Assembly: GCA_006538405.1 (NCBI GenBank)
Contig: BJKQ01000006.1
Span: 1,883,001-1,947,000 of the forward strand
DNA: 64,000 bases
Reading direction: 5' to 3'
From: Hansfordia pulvinata
Lineage: Eukaryota > Ascomycota > Sordariomycetes > Xylariales
The stretch's first letter is position 1; each line of letters starts with the position of its first letter. Below, in pieces: positions 1-11,996 of the stretch. The notes beneath the pieces are model-generated. The model worked only from the letters and a program-made list of their open reading frames with translations, was not told the DNA's origin and searched no databases. A program made the position numbers and the translations under genes.

Positions 1-1119
1 GACGACGACGAGGACGACGGCGACTACACGTTCGAAGAGGACCTGCTGCGAGTCCAGACGCAGGACGATCTCCATGCGCCCTCGATGGGTTTTGATTCGA
101 GCAGTCTTCGGGTACGTCCATTTATGCAAGCTGAATCGCCCGCAGAGGCAGCTCACCCACACAACGATTGCATGTGCATCACAATGCGCGTGCCCCAACT
201 ATTTCAACTGTCTCGCTGCTTTGCTTGGTTTGGACTGTGGCGGGTGTTATGGACGTCCAGAATACAGCTGCTGACAATACCACATAGGTCCTGCCCACCA
301 CTTCGTCTTCATTGCTGCGGCCCGGCAGCAAGTTTCACGGCTCGCAGCACTCCGAACGACAGGTCTATGACGTGCAGGTCGAGATCAAGTATGTCGACTT
401 GCAGGAATCCTTCCTCTGCGGCTATCTCAAGATTCAAGGTTAGCTCGACTGCATTCTCCCTTCTCACCGCCGCCTGCCTTCAGGCCGTTATGAAGATCGA
501 TCTGCGAGGGCTGCACCCCGAATTTATTGGCGCTGTGGCTGATTAAAATCATGATAGGCTTGACTGAGGATAACCCAACTCTGACAACATACTTTGAGGG
601 CGAAATCATTGGCAATCATTATGGCTTCCTCACTAAGCACGAGAGCTGGGGTGCCACAGAGAAGATTGATCTCAACCACTGGAGCAAATTCGCTGCGTTT
701 CGACAGTACAAGCCACAGGTTCGCCGAGGTGGCAACGTGCCCATTCCCAATCTCGCGAACCGCGACAACATCTTTATGAGGTGGAAAGAGCACTTCTTGG
801 TGCCGGACCACCGTGTCACCACCATCAACGGGGCCAGCTTCGAAGGCTTCTACTACATCTGCTTTAATCAAAAATCGGGAGATGTGAGCGGCATCTACTT
901 CCACTCTCGCAGCGAAAAGTAAGTTACTCCTCTGTGTGACAATTCCCCACACGTGCATCCGTCATCGGCTCTGAAATGCCTCAGAGCAGTGCACTCCCAG
1001 TATACGACCTCAAAATCAAGACGGAAAATTCTAACGAAGGTTCTTCGCATAGATTTCAACAACTAGAACTCAAGCACGTCGAGGACAAAGGGTGTGCCCC
1101 AGCTCTGGAGTTCAGGTGA
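1..1119 (+). CDS. gid4: GID complex substrate receptor Gid4/Vid24 (5' partial)
   Basis: This is the 3' part of a Gid4/Vid24 gene; the start lies left of the window. Four exons can be read in one continuous frame: 1-111, 288-438, 558-918 and 1053-1119, with GT-AG introns and a TGA at 1117-1119. The visible 229 residues begin with an acidic stretch (DDDEDDGDYTFEEDLL), followed by the Vid24 beta-barrel: LLRPGSKFHGSQ, LCGYLKIQGLTEDNPTLTTY, FEGEIIGNHYGFL, MRWKEHFLVPDH and FEGFYYICF, ending in APALEFR. These segments match the family closely, including the C-terminal end that completes the barrel. In yeast and human, Gid4 is the exchangeable receptor of the GID/CTLH E3 ligase. It binds N-terminal proline degrons and directs gluconeogenic enzymes to the proteasome. 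The gene is convergent with mago, 1.26 kb away. Family assignment is very secure; the splice sites come from my own reading. Confidence 0.95.
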
Positions 1120-2383
1120 TGACCGCGCGGCTTGAGAAATGATTCAAAGAACAAAAGCAACGTCTTGCCTACAGTCGCCTGGCAGATAGCAACGTGGCAT
1201 CTTGAGTGTCGAGAGACTCGACGCTTCGGTGATTCAAGTCTCTGTTCAGAGCTTAAACAGGGACTTTCAGAGGCTACGGAGCTCCGACTCGGAATTCCCC
1301 CCTTTCCCCTTTGTCGCTTCATTTGAGACGGAGCCCAGCAGAAGGAGAAGAGACGCAAGTGTATTGATGCACAAGTCCATCGGAAAGAGCCATTATCTGG
1401 GGCCAGTGAACCAGATCGGAATTCGACATTAGCAACGAAGGGGTCAGCATAAGTAAACGACACGAGACAGCCAGACTTCTACGATGAGCTGCGGCTTGCG
1501 GCTGCTCGGAAAGGCGCAGACAGTTGCACCAGTCTCGCCGAGAATGATGGCTTCGCATTGAACTGCCCACTGTACGACTGAACGAGACGAACCCGGGCCA
1601 CGAATGGTCGAGTGACCGGAATTACGAAATGGCGTACCTTCCAATTATGACCTCAAAGTATTGAGTCAGTAGCATGGCTCGGATACCAGGGCTTTCCTAG
1701 AGCCTTATGTCAGAGAAGGGATGAGGACCGATTCTTACGTGATGGTCCGTCATGAACGATAACCTCCCCTTCGTCACCACGTAGCGCTGCTTGTCTCTTA
1801 TCGGTCATGTGGTTTGATCGCGGGCGCCGTGATAGCTTCTGGACTCTGAATGAGACGCGAGAGTCGTGCAACCGCGAGATCGCAAGATGCAAGCCGCAAT
1901 GTGATGCGCACACCATGTTGACGGCTAATTGTAATTGAGCACTTCCAGATTTTTTCCCGGTGGCGTTTCAAAGGGGAGGGGTATATCCATCTCTTTGGGC
2001 TCTTTATGATTTTGAATAAAAAAGTCATCGCTACTGCTGTTGATCCGCACGCGCGACGCCGGCTTTCATTTTCATCCCTGCCTCGAACCCCGTCCGGTGC
2101 GTATCGTCACGCCCCCGTTCATTTCTCCTGTTGCCAACGGGGCTGTTGCCGCTGACTCGCGCGCCATCGATACAAGATTGCGGAAATCATTGTTTCTCCG
2201 CGTGGGCGGTCCTCCGCCAGATCGACGTTCCGCTACCTCTCCCCTTTGGTCCTCCATCTCGTATTATAGGTTTCTCGCCCAGTACTTGGGTCTCTCGCCC
2301 TTTATGGGCTTTACTCTTTTCCATTTCTCGCGACGAGAGGACACTGAATATTCTGAGGACGGGGTGTTCGTGTCGAGAGGCCA
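1120..2383. other. Intergenic region between convergent gid4 and mago
   Basis: This must contain the 3' UTRs of both convergent genes. An AATAAA-like hexamer lies near 2014 on the + strand, far from the gid4 stop. The short open frames here have no recognisable protein signature and overlap on both strands, so no gene is called. Confidence 0.6.
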
Positions 2384-3163
2384 TCAAGATATGGGCTTGA
2401 TTTTGAAGTGAAGCGACGTTAAGCTGAAGACCAGAGCCTTGAGGTCCTGGACTAGGTAGTAGAAAACACGCAGACCCTCAGGGTCGGCGGACTCGGTGAC
2501 ATCGATGAGGGAGCCGATTTTCGCGGTCTGCGCGCGCACATGGGTGTAAGCAAGGGCGATCAACACAAACAATGGGAAAACTGACCTCAAAGGATATGTG
2601 CTCGTTGCCGATACGGATCTCGAGCTCTTGACGCCCGTCCTTGTTCTTCTGCGGCCACTTTGCGTCGTCTTCCTTCATGATCTCGCTCGACTTGACAATA
2701 TGGCGGATCTCGTCAATGACGACCTGGCTGACACACACTATGTCCCGCACTGTCAGTTCACCCGGGTCATGGTTCGAGAGAAGATGGGTAGAGAAACGGA
2801 CTCTCTTTGCGGATCAGGCTGTCATTGCGGTAGTTGGAGTTGTTGGCGTAACGCGCGACGGCACTGCGGCCATCGCCGACGACTCTGAAGTCGAACTCTG
2901 AACGGAGATCAAAGATATAGTGGTCAGCGGTGGCTACGAGACCCCAATATCGGGCGCGAGCGGCAGGGAAGGGCGCGGGGATGACGAACCGAGGAATTCA
3001 TGACCGAAACGACCGGAGTGACCTGAGCTTTGGGGCGCGCGATCGCGTGAGTACAAGAGCATACATGTCGCTGGCAATGGAGGAGAGGCGGGCCGATGGC
3101 AAATGATGTTCGACGAGAGGCATACTAGTATCGCAAATAAAACGAGTCGTTGTTGGAAGCCAT
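2384..3163 (-). CDS. mago: Mago nashi homologue, exon junction complex core
   Basis: Five exons on the minus strand, in order 3126-3163, 2990-3027, 2802-2897, 2586-2737 and 2384-2527, give a 155-residue protein, close to the usual 146-150. Conserved Mago segments run the full length: [73 protein letters not shown], and [16 protein letters not shown] to FKIKPIS. Mago dimerises with Y14 (RBM8A). The pair locks eIF4A3 on spliced mRNA as the nuclear-cytoplasmic exon junction complex, acting in mRNA export, localisation and decay. The gene is unusually intron-dense: four introns in 468 coding bases, with two first exons of only 38 nt each. The third donor reads GTCCGT, a weak consensus, but it is the only one that keeps the frame and the conserved RKEM text. 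The start at 3163 is the only ATG giving the conserved N-terminus. Confidence 0.95.
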
Positions 3164-4647
3164 GTCGGGCGGGCTTATGCCAGACTTCGGTCGCAAACAG
3201 GGTTGCGAGAGGTGTGGTGGTGACGATGGTGGGCGTGTCGTAAAGCGCCGCAGTCGGGTCGGCGGCAGGGGACGCCCGACAAGAGGGAACGGCCGAATGG
3301 ATATATATGGGGGGGCGAGGCTCGTCTAGTTTGAATGCCGGTCAAAGACGCGTAGAGGGTGGCACATTTGTCGAATTCGTTTCCGTAAAAGAGGCGTCGC
3401 GATACGTCGGGTCGCAGAGGCGGGAGCTGGTGGTTCTCTCACCTAGCACGGAAGCCCAGCCCAGGTACCTCGACACCGGCTCTTCGGTGGAGGGGCAGCA
3501 ACAGCTCCCACCCAACGCTGGCTCATCAATGATCATCCATTGCGGGCTTGGACCAGGCCGTACCTGCACTGCGTCAGAGCAGCCTTGGTACATGAGCGAT
3601 AAGATAAGCTGGGTACTTGTCCACCTTTGCCAGGCAGGTCATGAATTACCTGGAGTAGGTGACTACTTATGCGCATACCGAGTCTTTTGACTGGAGGACC
3701 GTCGAGGGACCCAGCATTAGCGGGAAGGTACATTCGACACCTACTCGTATCAATGTCTTCGTACAAGAGCTGCGTGTTGTACGAGAACGTACCTCGCCCA
3801 CTCCTCCAGCTACCCCTTCCACCCTGGCCAGCTATCAGGAAGCCTGGTGGGCATCAGCCCAGAGGGACAGGTTGGCAGTTCGGGCTAAGGTTGTGGGCGA
3901 CGGGGACAGCCCACCGATGCTACTTGAAGCTACCAAGAGTTCTACCTGACACTAAATCCAGAATACAAAACAACAGGCTTTGATCTAGTGCTTCTTTGAG
4001 TATCTCTATCCCCTTGTAAAGTGTCGACTACTAGGTCGAGCAGTACCGGCACACACCACATCCTCCTCAGCAGAGGTACAGGACAGTGTTTCGCCTCTCC
4101 TGTCGCCGCTGCTGTCCCTCCACGTCGTTGTGAGGCTTCACCTCTCCCCATCCCGCCCTCCGCCATCTCTCTCGCCAGATCCCCGCTGGCCACCCGTCTC
4201 CGACTCTTCCGTCACCGGCATCACTCTCCCAGCCGCCGTGCGGCGCTTCCTTGATTCTTCCTTTCTGCTTCTTGCCCGGTGCTCCAAACCGCCACTTGCC
4301 CCTGGCTCGGACGCAGGCAGCCCCAGTAGCCCCAGTAGAGACCGCATCTCTAGCTGTCCACCGCCCTCTGCGCCGGGACCTCACCGTTTGTGGCCTCTCT
4401 CTTCAATCTTATTCCTGCTACGTTGGCAACACCGGCTCGAGCACCGCTGACCCTGCTCAGGTCTCGTCCCGTCTCCTGCTGGCGACTTCCCCTCGATCGA
4501 ATACCGCGCCGACTACGCGGCCCGACACGTATAGACTGCATATACGGCCGCCTTCATACTCCCGCCATACGCCCATAGCCATATATAGGGGCTCGCCCCG
4601 TCCCCCGCCCTCTTCATCTGTGTCCAGACTGCCACAAACCGCCCATC
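3164..4647. other. Divergent promoter region, mago and sec26
   Basis: This 1.48 kb separates two divergently transcribed housekeeping genes and should contain both promoters and 5' UTRs. The right part, from about 4130, is strongly pyrimidine-rich on the + strand (CCTCTCC, TCTCTCTTC tracts), as is common just upstream of highly expressed fungal genes, and a TATATAGG string lies at 4582-4589. The short open frames are low-complexity Arg/Ser/Pro shadows of the CT-rich DNA. No gene is called. Confidence 0.6.
3300..3308. promoter_or_regulatory. TATA-like element upstream of mago
   Basis: A TATATATGG string lies about 140 bases upstream of the mago start codon, a plausible core-promoter position on the minus strand. 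The assignment rests on sequence and position only. Confidence 0.3.
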
Positions 4648-7600
4648 ATGTCGGGATTCCTGGAAAACACGTACAGCCTGGTCCACATGGATAATGCGGC
4701 CGATGTGCCCACCATGGCGGACCTGCGCACCCAGCTCGAGAAGGGCACCGACGAGACAAAAGTTGACACGATGAAGCGCATCCTCACCATCATGCTCAAC
4801 GGCGATCCAATGCCTCAGCTGCTTATGCACATCATTCGATTCGTCATGCCCTCCAAGTCAAAGCAGCTGAAGAAGCTACTCTACTTCTACTACGAGATCT
4901 GCCCCAAGCTCGACGCCCAGGGCAAGCTTAAGCAGGAAATGATTCTAGTCTGCAACGGCATTCGCAACGACCTTCAGCACCCGAACGAATACATCCGCGG
5001 CAACACCCTGCGCTTCCTCTGCAAGTTGCGCGAGCCCGAGCTGCTTGAGCCACTACTCACCCCCGCTCGCGCTTGTCTTGAGCACCGCCACGCCTATGTT
5101 CGTAAGAACGCCGTCTTTGCCGTCGCCTCTCTCTACCAGACGTCTCAGAGCCTCATCCCGGACGCGCCGGAACTCATCCATGACTTCCTCAACGCCGAGT
5201 CCGACCCCACCTCCAAGCGCAACGCATTTGCCGCTCTCTCCAGCATCGACCATGACCGGGCGCTAGCATACCTCAGCTCCGTCTTTGACAGCATTCCCAA
5301 CGCCGAAGAGCTTCTTCAGCTCGTTGAGCTCGAGTTCATTCGCAAGGACGCACTGCTGAATTCCCAGCACAAGGTACGTCATGGCCACCTCCCTCGTCCT
5401 CTCCCGCTCTTTTTCTAACATGCAATTGCTCTCACAGGCTCGCTATCTCCGATTGATCTTCGACCTCCTTGAAGCAAATACTTCTACTGTCATCTACGAG
5501 GCTGCTTCCTCGCTCACCGCGCTCACTAGCAATGCGGTGGCTGTCAAGGCTGCCGCTGCCAAGTTTGTTGAGCTGGCTGTCAAGGAAGCCGACAACAACG
5601 TCAAGCTGATTGTTCTGGACCGTGTCGACCAGCTGCGCCAAAAGAACGAGGGTGTCCTCGACGATCTCATCATGGAGATTCTGCGTGTTCTGTCGAGCCC
5701 TGACATTGATGTCCGTCGCAAGGCTCTTGGCATTGTTCTTGAGATGGTGTCGAGTAAGAATGTCGAGGAAGTCGTTCTGCTGCTCAAGAAGGAACTTTCC
5801 AAGACAGTTGACCAGGAATACGAGAAGAACGCCGAGTACCGTCAACTTCTCATCCACTCGATCCACCAGTGCGCCATCAAGTTCTCCGAGGTGGCCGCCA
5901 GCGTTGTTGACCTGTTGATGGACTTTATTGCCGACTTCAGCAACACCTCGGCCGTCGATGTCATCAATTTTGTCAAGGAGGTTGTCGAGAAGTTCCCCGC
6001 ATTGCGCCCCTCCATCGTTGAGCGTCTTGTCAGCACGTTGAGCGAAGTGCGCGCTGGTAAGGTCTACCGCGGTATTATCTGGATCATCGGCGAGTACTCC
6101 CTTGAGGAGGCCGACATCAAGGACGCTTGGAAGAGGATACGCGCCAGTCTGGGCGAGATCCCCATCCTGGCCTCCGAACAGCGCCTGCTTGACAACGCGG
6201 ATAACGAAGAGGACAAGGACCAAGACCAGATTAACGGCCACTCCAAGGCCGCTGCCCCATCCGGTTCTCGCAAGGTTCTTGCCGATGGCACCTACGCTAC
6301 AGAAACCGCTTTGACCAGCGGATCGGCTGCCGCCGCTAAGCTCGAGGCGGTCAAGGCTGCTCAGAAGCCTCCGTTGCGCCAACTTATCTTGGACGGCGAC
6401 TACTACCTTGCCACGGTTCTTTCTGCGACGCTCACCAAGCTTGTTATGCGTCACGCCGAGATATCGGCCGACAAGGCCCGGACCAATGCTCTGAGAGCCG
6501 AGGCCATGCTGATCATGATTTCCATCATTCGTGTGGGCCAGTCACAGTTTGTCAAGGCACCCATTGACGAGGACTCAGTTGACCGTGTCATGTCTTGCGT
6601 CCGCTCACTTGCAGAGTTCTCCCAGAAGAAGGAGCTGGAAGGCGTCTTCTTGGAAGACACTCGGAAAGCCTTCCGTGCTATGGTTCAGGTCGAGGAGAAG
6701 AAGCGGGCCGCTAAAGAAGCCTTTGAGAAGGCCAAGACGGCAGTTCAGGTCGACGACGTGGTCTCAATCCGGCAGCTCTCTAAGAAGAACGCTGGCGATG
6801 GCGCCGACCAGATTGACATGGACTTGGAGAAGGCTACCGGCGGCGAGTCCACTTCCGAGGACCTCTCTTCCAAGCTGAGCCGCGTTGTGCAGCTGACTGG
6901 CTTCTCTGACCCCGTCTACGCCGAGGCATACGTCAAGGTGCATCAATTTGACATTGTCCTGGATGTCCTTCTCGTTAACCAGACGACCGAGACTCTGAGA
7001 AACCTGTCGGTCGAATTCGCCACGCTTGGTGACCTCAAGGTCGTTGAGCGACCCACGACGCAGAACCTTGGCCCTCACGACTTCCACAACATCCAGTGCA
7101 CTATCAAGGTCTCCTCAACCGACACTGGTGTCATCTTCGGCAACGTTGTGTATGACGGCGCACACAGCACCGACACCAACGTCGTGATCTTGAATGACCT
7201 GCACGTCGATATTATGGACTACATCCAGCCGGCGACATGCACTGAGACGCAGTTCCGGTCCATGTGGACCGAATTTGAGTGGGAGAACAAGGTCAACATC
7301 AACAGCAAGGCCAAGACTCTCAGGGAATTCCTCGAGCAACTGATGGCTTGCACAAACATGAACTGCCTGACCCCAGAGGCCAGTCTGAAGGGTGACTGCC
7401 AGTTCTTGAGCGCCAACCTCTACGCGAAGAGTGTATTTGGTAAGTTTGCTACCCGTCTGACAGACGTGACAGCTGCTAGGAGACCCGTGCTAATCCGTGT
7501 TTAGGCGAGGATGCGTTGGCCAACTTGAGCATTGAGAAACAGGGCGATGATGGACCGATCACCGGCTTTGTCCGTATAAGAAGCAGATCACAAGGCCTTG

Positions 7601-7656
7601 CGCTGAGCCTGGGGTCACTTAAGGGTCTGAACAAGATCGGGACGGCCGCAGCCTAG
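4648..7656 (+). CDS. sec26: Coatomer subunit beta (beta-COP, Sec26)
   Basis: Three exons (4648-5373, 5438-7439, 7505-7656; introns of 64 and 65 nt) encode about 959 residues, the normal size for beta-COP. The N-terminal adaptin-like trunk of helical repeats spans roughly residues 15-540, with conserved text such as [40 protein letters not shown] and [13 protein letters not shown] charged low-complexity linker ([15 protein letters not shown]) follows, then a coatomer beta C-terminal domain ([20 protein letters not shown]) and the appendage domain near the end ([13 protein letters not shown] to the C-terminus). Beta-COP is a subunit of the COPI coat that binds Arf1-GTP and drives retrograde Golgi-to-ER transport; it is essential in yeast. 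The start at 4648 has an ATG in good context after a CT-rich leader and matches the conserved N-terminus. The frame is uninterrupted. Confidence 0.97.
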
Positions 7657-8905
7657 TTGGGATGTGCAAAATGATGATGACGACATATCGCCAGTCAGGC
7701 AGGCATGGCTTGGGACAAAAGGAGCAAACTAGAATATTATGTGTTTTCTATCTTCCACCCATGTCTTTACGTACCTATCCCCATTGCTGCCGGAATGGTG
7801 ACCCTTGTAATTGAGCACCTGGTAGACTGCCTATGGGTATGAATGTGCTGCCAGGACACCGCCTGATAGGCCGATCTCTGTGCGTGCGATGTCTGGTATA
7901 CTCTTCGTTAGAATTGCCGACGTCCAGCACCAAGCCTCGAAAGGCGCATAATGCAGGCCCAATGGCCTCGGGCTTTTCCGTGGCTTGCTAATACTGTAGT
8001 AGTGAAGAGTGAAGATGTGAGATATGTGACCCTGGCTGCCAGGACCGATGCTGTTGAATTTCCGGCTTGTACGTGTGATCGGCGGGTCTAAGTTAGTGTC
8101 TTCCGGTAGCAGAGTTCGGATCATGAGTCACTGTCTGCTTGCTGCATTACGCTCGCGCTAAAGAACATTGCATATTGGATCAACACGAAACAAGTGGACG
8201 CTGCAACTCGTTGCTAGTTGATCTGGACCTGGGCCATCGTCTGCAGGAGGCAGTGACAGACTACCACAGAGGCGATACCAGGGTAACGACGACAGCAACT
8301 TGGTTGTTACAACAGAAAGAGGTCACAGAAGAGCACGGGTTCGACGGCGTGGATGCGATCAACTTGAAGGAGAAAAGGGAAAAGTCATTGGCGTGCTATA
8401 TTACTAGCATGGACGGGCCGGCGGGGGAGACGGACAGGTCGCGGGGCCCTGTCGCGTTCCCTACTCCTGGCCCACAATTAAAAGAGTGCCGAGACGGTGC
8501 CCGGCATCGCACTGCTCGAGGCAAGGGGGTGCTCCGCAGAAGGCAATGGCCGGAAGAAATGATTCCCAAGGCGCCCTTGTCGCTTCGCAGAAAGCCCCTT
8601 CATCTGCGCGCTGCCGTCCAAGCAACGCGACACTCCACGAAGGGTCAGCAGTGCGAAGACGGAGTTTCTTTCGGCTTCAAAAAGGTCAAGATGCTGCAAG
8701 CACTGAGATGACGGGGCGCGACGCATTCCATGCCGAGGACGTGGCGCAACAATCTTCATGAGGTGTGCTCTCATAAGCGGGTATATTGGCCTGGCGTGTC
8801 GCAGGCCAGGGAGGGAGGCGCGTGATGGCAGCTTCGAATCGGGGGTATGCGAGGGTTGGCGTGGTGGGAGAGCGTGGGTGGTGAGTAGGAGCGCAGGCGG
8901 GACGA
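7657..8905. other. Intergenic region between convergent sec26 and CYSTM gene
   Basis: This holds the 3' UTRs of the two convergent genes. A plus-strand open frame at 8139-8711 has no domain, no similarity that I recognise and ends against the 3' side of the CYSTM gene, so it is not called. Confidence 0.55.
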
Positions 8906-9273
8906 CTAGCAGCATTCGAAGCAGCACTCCATGCAGTCGCAGCAGGCGTCGCAGGCGAAGCAGCAGCAAATACCAGCAAGGCAGGCCTTGAGACAGCTGT
9001 CGTTGCTCTTCTTCTCCTGAGGGGGAGGAGCCTGCTGGTATTGCATGGGGGGCTGCTGCTGGGGGTAGTACTGGCCGGGCGGGGGGCCGTAGGACTAGAG
9101 GACAAGGAGTAGAGTCAGCAGGGTCGTCGCGGGGAGGAAGAGGGACAGGCAGTGGGAGAGCTGGGACATACGGGCTGGGGCTGCTGGGGGTAGGGACCGC
9201 CGTAGCCCTGCTGAGGGTAGCCCTGGGGCGGGGCCTGGTTGTAGCCCTGGTTGTAGTAGTCGTTGCTGGACAT
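8906..9273 (-). CDS. Small CYSTM-like cysteine-rich membrane protein
   Basis: Two exons on the minus strand (9172-9273 and 8906-9094, intron of 77 nt with GTATGT donor and CTCTAG acceptor) encode 96 residues. The N-terminal two thirds are rich in Tyr, Gln, Pro and Gly (MSSNDYYNQGYNQAPPQGYP, then QQGYGG repeats). After a short KKSNDSC segment the C-terminus carries 13 cysteines in about 30 residues (CLKACLAGICCCFACDACCD, then CMECCFECC). This layout, a disordered QPGY-rich head and a cysteine-packed hydrophobic C-terminal helix, is that of CYSTM-module proteins, which are tail-anchored and often linked to stress and metal tolerance. Function here is inferred only from architecture. The gene is too short and spliced to appear as one open frame. 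A GA-rich leader lies just upstream, around 9410-9440. Confidence 0.85.
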
Positions 9274-11996
9274 GATGGCGGTTGGAAGCCGGCGATGGTA
9301 GGGTTGTTGGTGGTGGTGGTGGTTGGAGTGTGGGAGTGGAGGAGGAAGCGGGAGATAAAAGTGTCAGGTGAGGTAAGGTTGGTTGGGGGTGGAGGGATGG
9401 GGAGCGGGAGAGGAGAGAGAGAGAGGTAGAAAGAGAGAGCCCACGGAGCCGGTTCTCGTGGTAGCTGGCCAGGACAGGTGTAGGCTGGCGATGGCCCTGC
9501 AGGGCAGTCTCCATATGGATGGATGGAAAAGGTCTACCTACTATCCATCTCGTACATTGGATGTACGCCAACCTGCCGAGGCAGGGCCCATTCGCCGGTA
9601 CCCGCGAGCGAGGACAGCCACGGGGCCAAGTACTGTCGCAGAACAGCAACTCGTCAGCGACCAGATGCTGCCGGCCGCAGCTCAGAGATGGGTGGATCTG
9701 CTGGCCCGGGCGGCTGCGCAGTGGGGGCCGCGTCAAGTACCCGCCGTACTCGATACCCCAGACTACGCGCGCTCTGTGGAGAGCAGCGCCAGCCAGTACC
9801 TCCGGCGGTCAGCGGGCATCTGGCGGCCATCCCGGCGGCAGCATCCAACATCAATGAAGATTGAGGTGGCCCAGCCCGTGGAATGCAGGATGCAGTTGCT
9901 GGGCACCTTGAATATGTACATGTGCAGCCCGTATCCATGGTGAGACAGTACATCAGGTATTCGGCGAGCCTTAGACATCAGATGTATCCTCGGCGACGCA
10001 TCAAAGTACGCTTGTATGTCCAAGCAGCGCGAGGCAGGCAGGACCCTGGGGCGCTCAGGGCTGAGCTGTGCCGGACGAACGAACGAACCATCAGACGGGA
10101 AGCAGCTCCTCAACTCAAAACCTTGTGGCGACTGCACGGCTGTTCGGCACGTCCCAGCAGAGCAGCCACATCAATCCATGTACCTAGGTACCCCCACCCA
10201 TCCAATGTAAAGCCCACCTGGTATGAGTACGACCGAGGACCCGTGCTCTACCAGTATCGTACATATTCCACTCCGGCTGCAGTTAGCTGCGCTTTGTCGG
10301 ATCTTGCACGCGGGCCCCTTATTGTCAATGGGATGCGCATTGCATCTTCCCACCTACGATATCCGCGCAGCGTCTGTCAAATCCTCGCACGCGTACAGAT
10401 CTTTGCGCATCTTTTCGTGCAGGGGACGATGAGAGACAAGCAGGTGCCAGGTCACGCCCTGACACCCAAGAAACATGCAGAGCGCCAACGGCAGCATTGC
10501 GTGATCCAGTCACCGCCAGCCGCCCAATGAAGCCGCTCGCATGTAACAGGCTTCCCCTGCGTCTTACAGACAGCTGCCGTGCGAGGGGCAGTCCAGGCTA
10601 GGTACATGTACAGGTACGATACAGGCACTGGTATGTTGGTAGTGATTATCATGGATGGATAGTAGTAATCACCCAACGAGGCTTCAGTATAAAGCCGGTA
10701 CTGCCAACGCCATCGACGGACCCAACAGCAATCCCCCGTTCCCGACAGTACTCGTCGTCGTGGACGCGCAGGCACAACTCCCGCGAGTACGGATACCCGT
10801 ACAACCGCAATATTCGGGACGTCCTCTTCTTTTGACAACGACCCCGCGGCCGATCAACAGCCACGACGGAGCCAGCGCCCTGGCAAGGCGATCGCCGGCG
10901 GCCCGTCCGATCGCTTACTCCCTCCCCCCCTTTTGCGCATACAACATGTTCCAGCGCTGCCTGGACTGCTCCATTGATGCTCTTCGCGACGCTTTCATGG
11001 TGACTCGCGAGATGACAGGCTTCTTCGACTTTGACGTCTAGTGGCGAAACAGGACGACTGGAGAACTCGAAGATGTCGTCACGAGTACTCGTACTCCTAC
11101 GTACTTGCTCGGAAGTGGGGATGATCGTTGCTCGGGAAGCCGGACCCCCTAAAATCGGTCCCTGGCCGTCTCGGGCGAATCTCGCTATTGCTCGCCGCTC
11201 TTTTGGGACTGCCTTCCAGTGGAGGTTGATGTCCTTTCGGGGCCCGGCAGCCATTGACCAACTCTGCGACTCCGGGTCCGACAGTCTTCAATCCGATGCT
11301 GCAAGAGCAGCCATGCCGGCATAGGAAACCTCGTCGAATTCATGTAGAGAGAGAGTCTATATTGTTTCGATATCGCCCACAAATATGCTGTCAAGGGACC
11401 TACGTATCGCCCTGCATCCACTTTGTAGCCCGTTGCCGATGCGCTGCGCAGCCTCTTTGCTGGGCCCGCTCAGCCACACAGGTTTGCGTGGCCAAGTCGC
11501 ACGTGGCGCGCCCGCCCACTTCCGCAGTGACGGCGCGGAGACTTCGAGCCTCTGCAAACACCGCCTGGCAGTCATGATGAGCGGCACATCAGCTCGAAGC
11601 TTCGATGTGGTCATGTCGCCAGCTCACCAAGCTTTGGTGAGCCATGTCAAACCGCGACTGAGACCAGCGATGATCACAAGCCCCATTCAACGGCCTAACG
11701 TGCCCGAGTGTAACACGCAGCGGGCCGTCTTCTAAGCCAGAGGCCAATCGTTTTCCGACTTTACTTTCGGGTCGTTTTGAAATCATCAATCTTGTAATTT
11801 GATTCAGCCCCCCCTGTTGGTACAAGCGGGAATTGTTCGTAAATGCGTTATATCAGGAAAGTTGCCTCCCTTTTAGTGAAATCCGCCTCCTAAGGCATTC
11901 TCCTCGCGCATTCTATAGACGCTTCGTCGCAATTTTCTTCCCCAAAGGCCCCGTAGCCCTCACTGAAGCCGCGTCCGGTCTCTTGTCAGTACACTT
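9274..11996. other. Gene-free region upstream of CYSTM gene
   Basis: This 2.7 kb should contain the CYSTM promoter (a GA/CT-rich leader at 9400-9440) and the abp1 3' UTR. It contains a perfect TACCTAGGTA palindrome at 10181-10190 and an ACGAGTACTCGTACTCC cluster at 11081. Open frames on both strands overlap each other and lack recognisable domains. No gene is supported. Confidence 0.5.

Noticed and set aside
5432..6454. 340-codon minus-strand frame inside sec26
   Set aside because: Antisense shadow of the strongly conserved beta-COP coding sequence.
10946..11041. 31-codon ORF starting MFQRCLDCS
   Set aside because: Short, no domain, no supporting leader or conserved feature visible.
10649..11254. 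201-codon minus-strand open frame
   Set aside because: No recognisable domain; Arg/Gly/Ser-rich text typical of GC-rich non-coding DNA; competing plus-strand frames.
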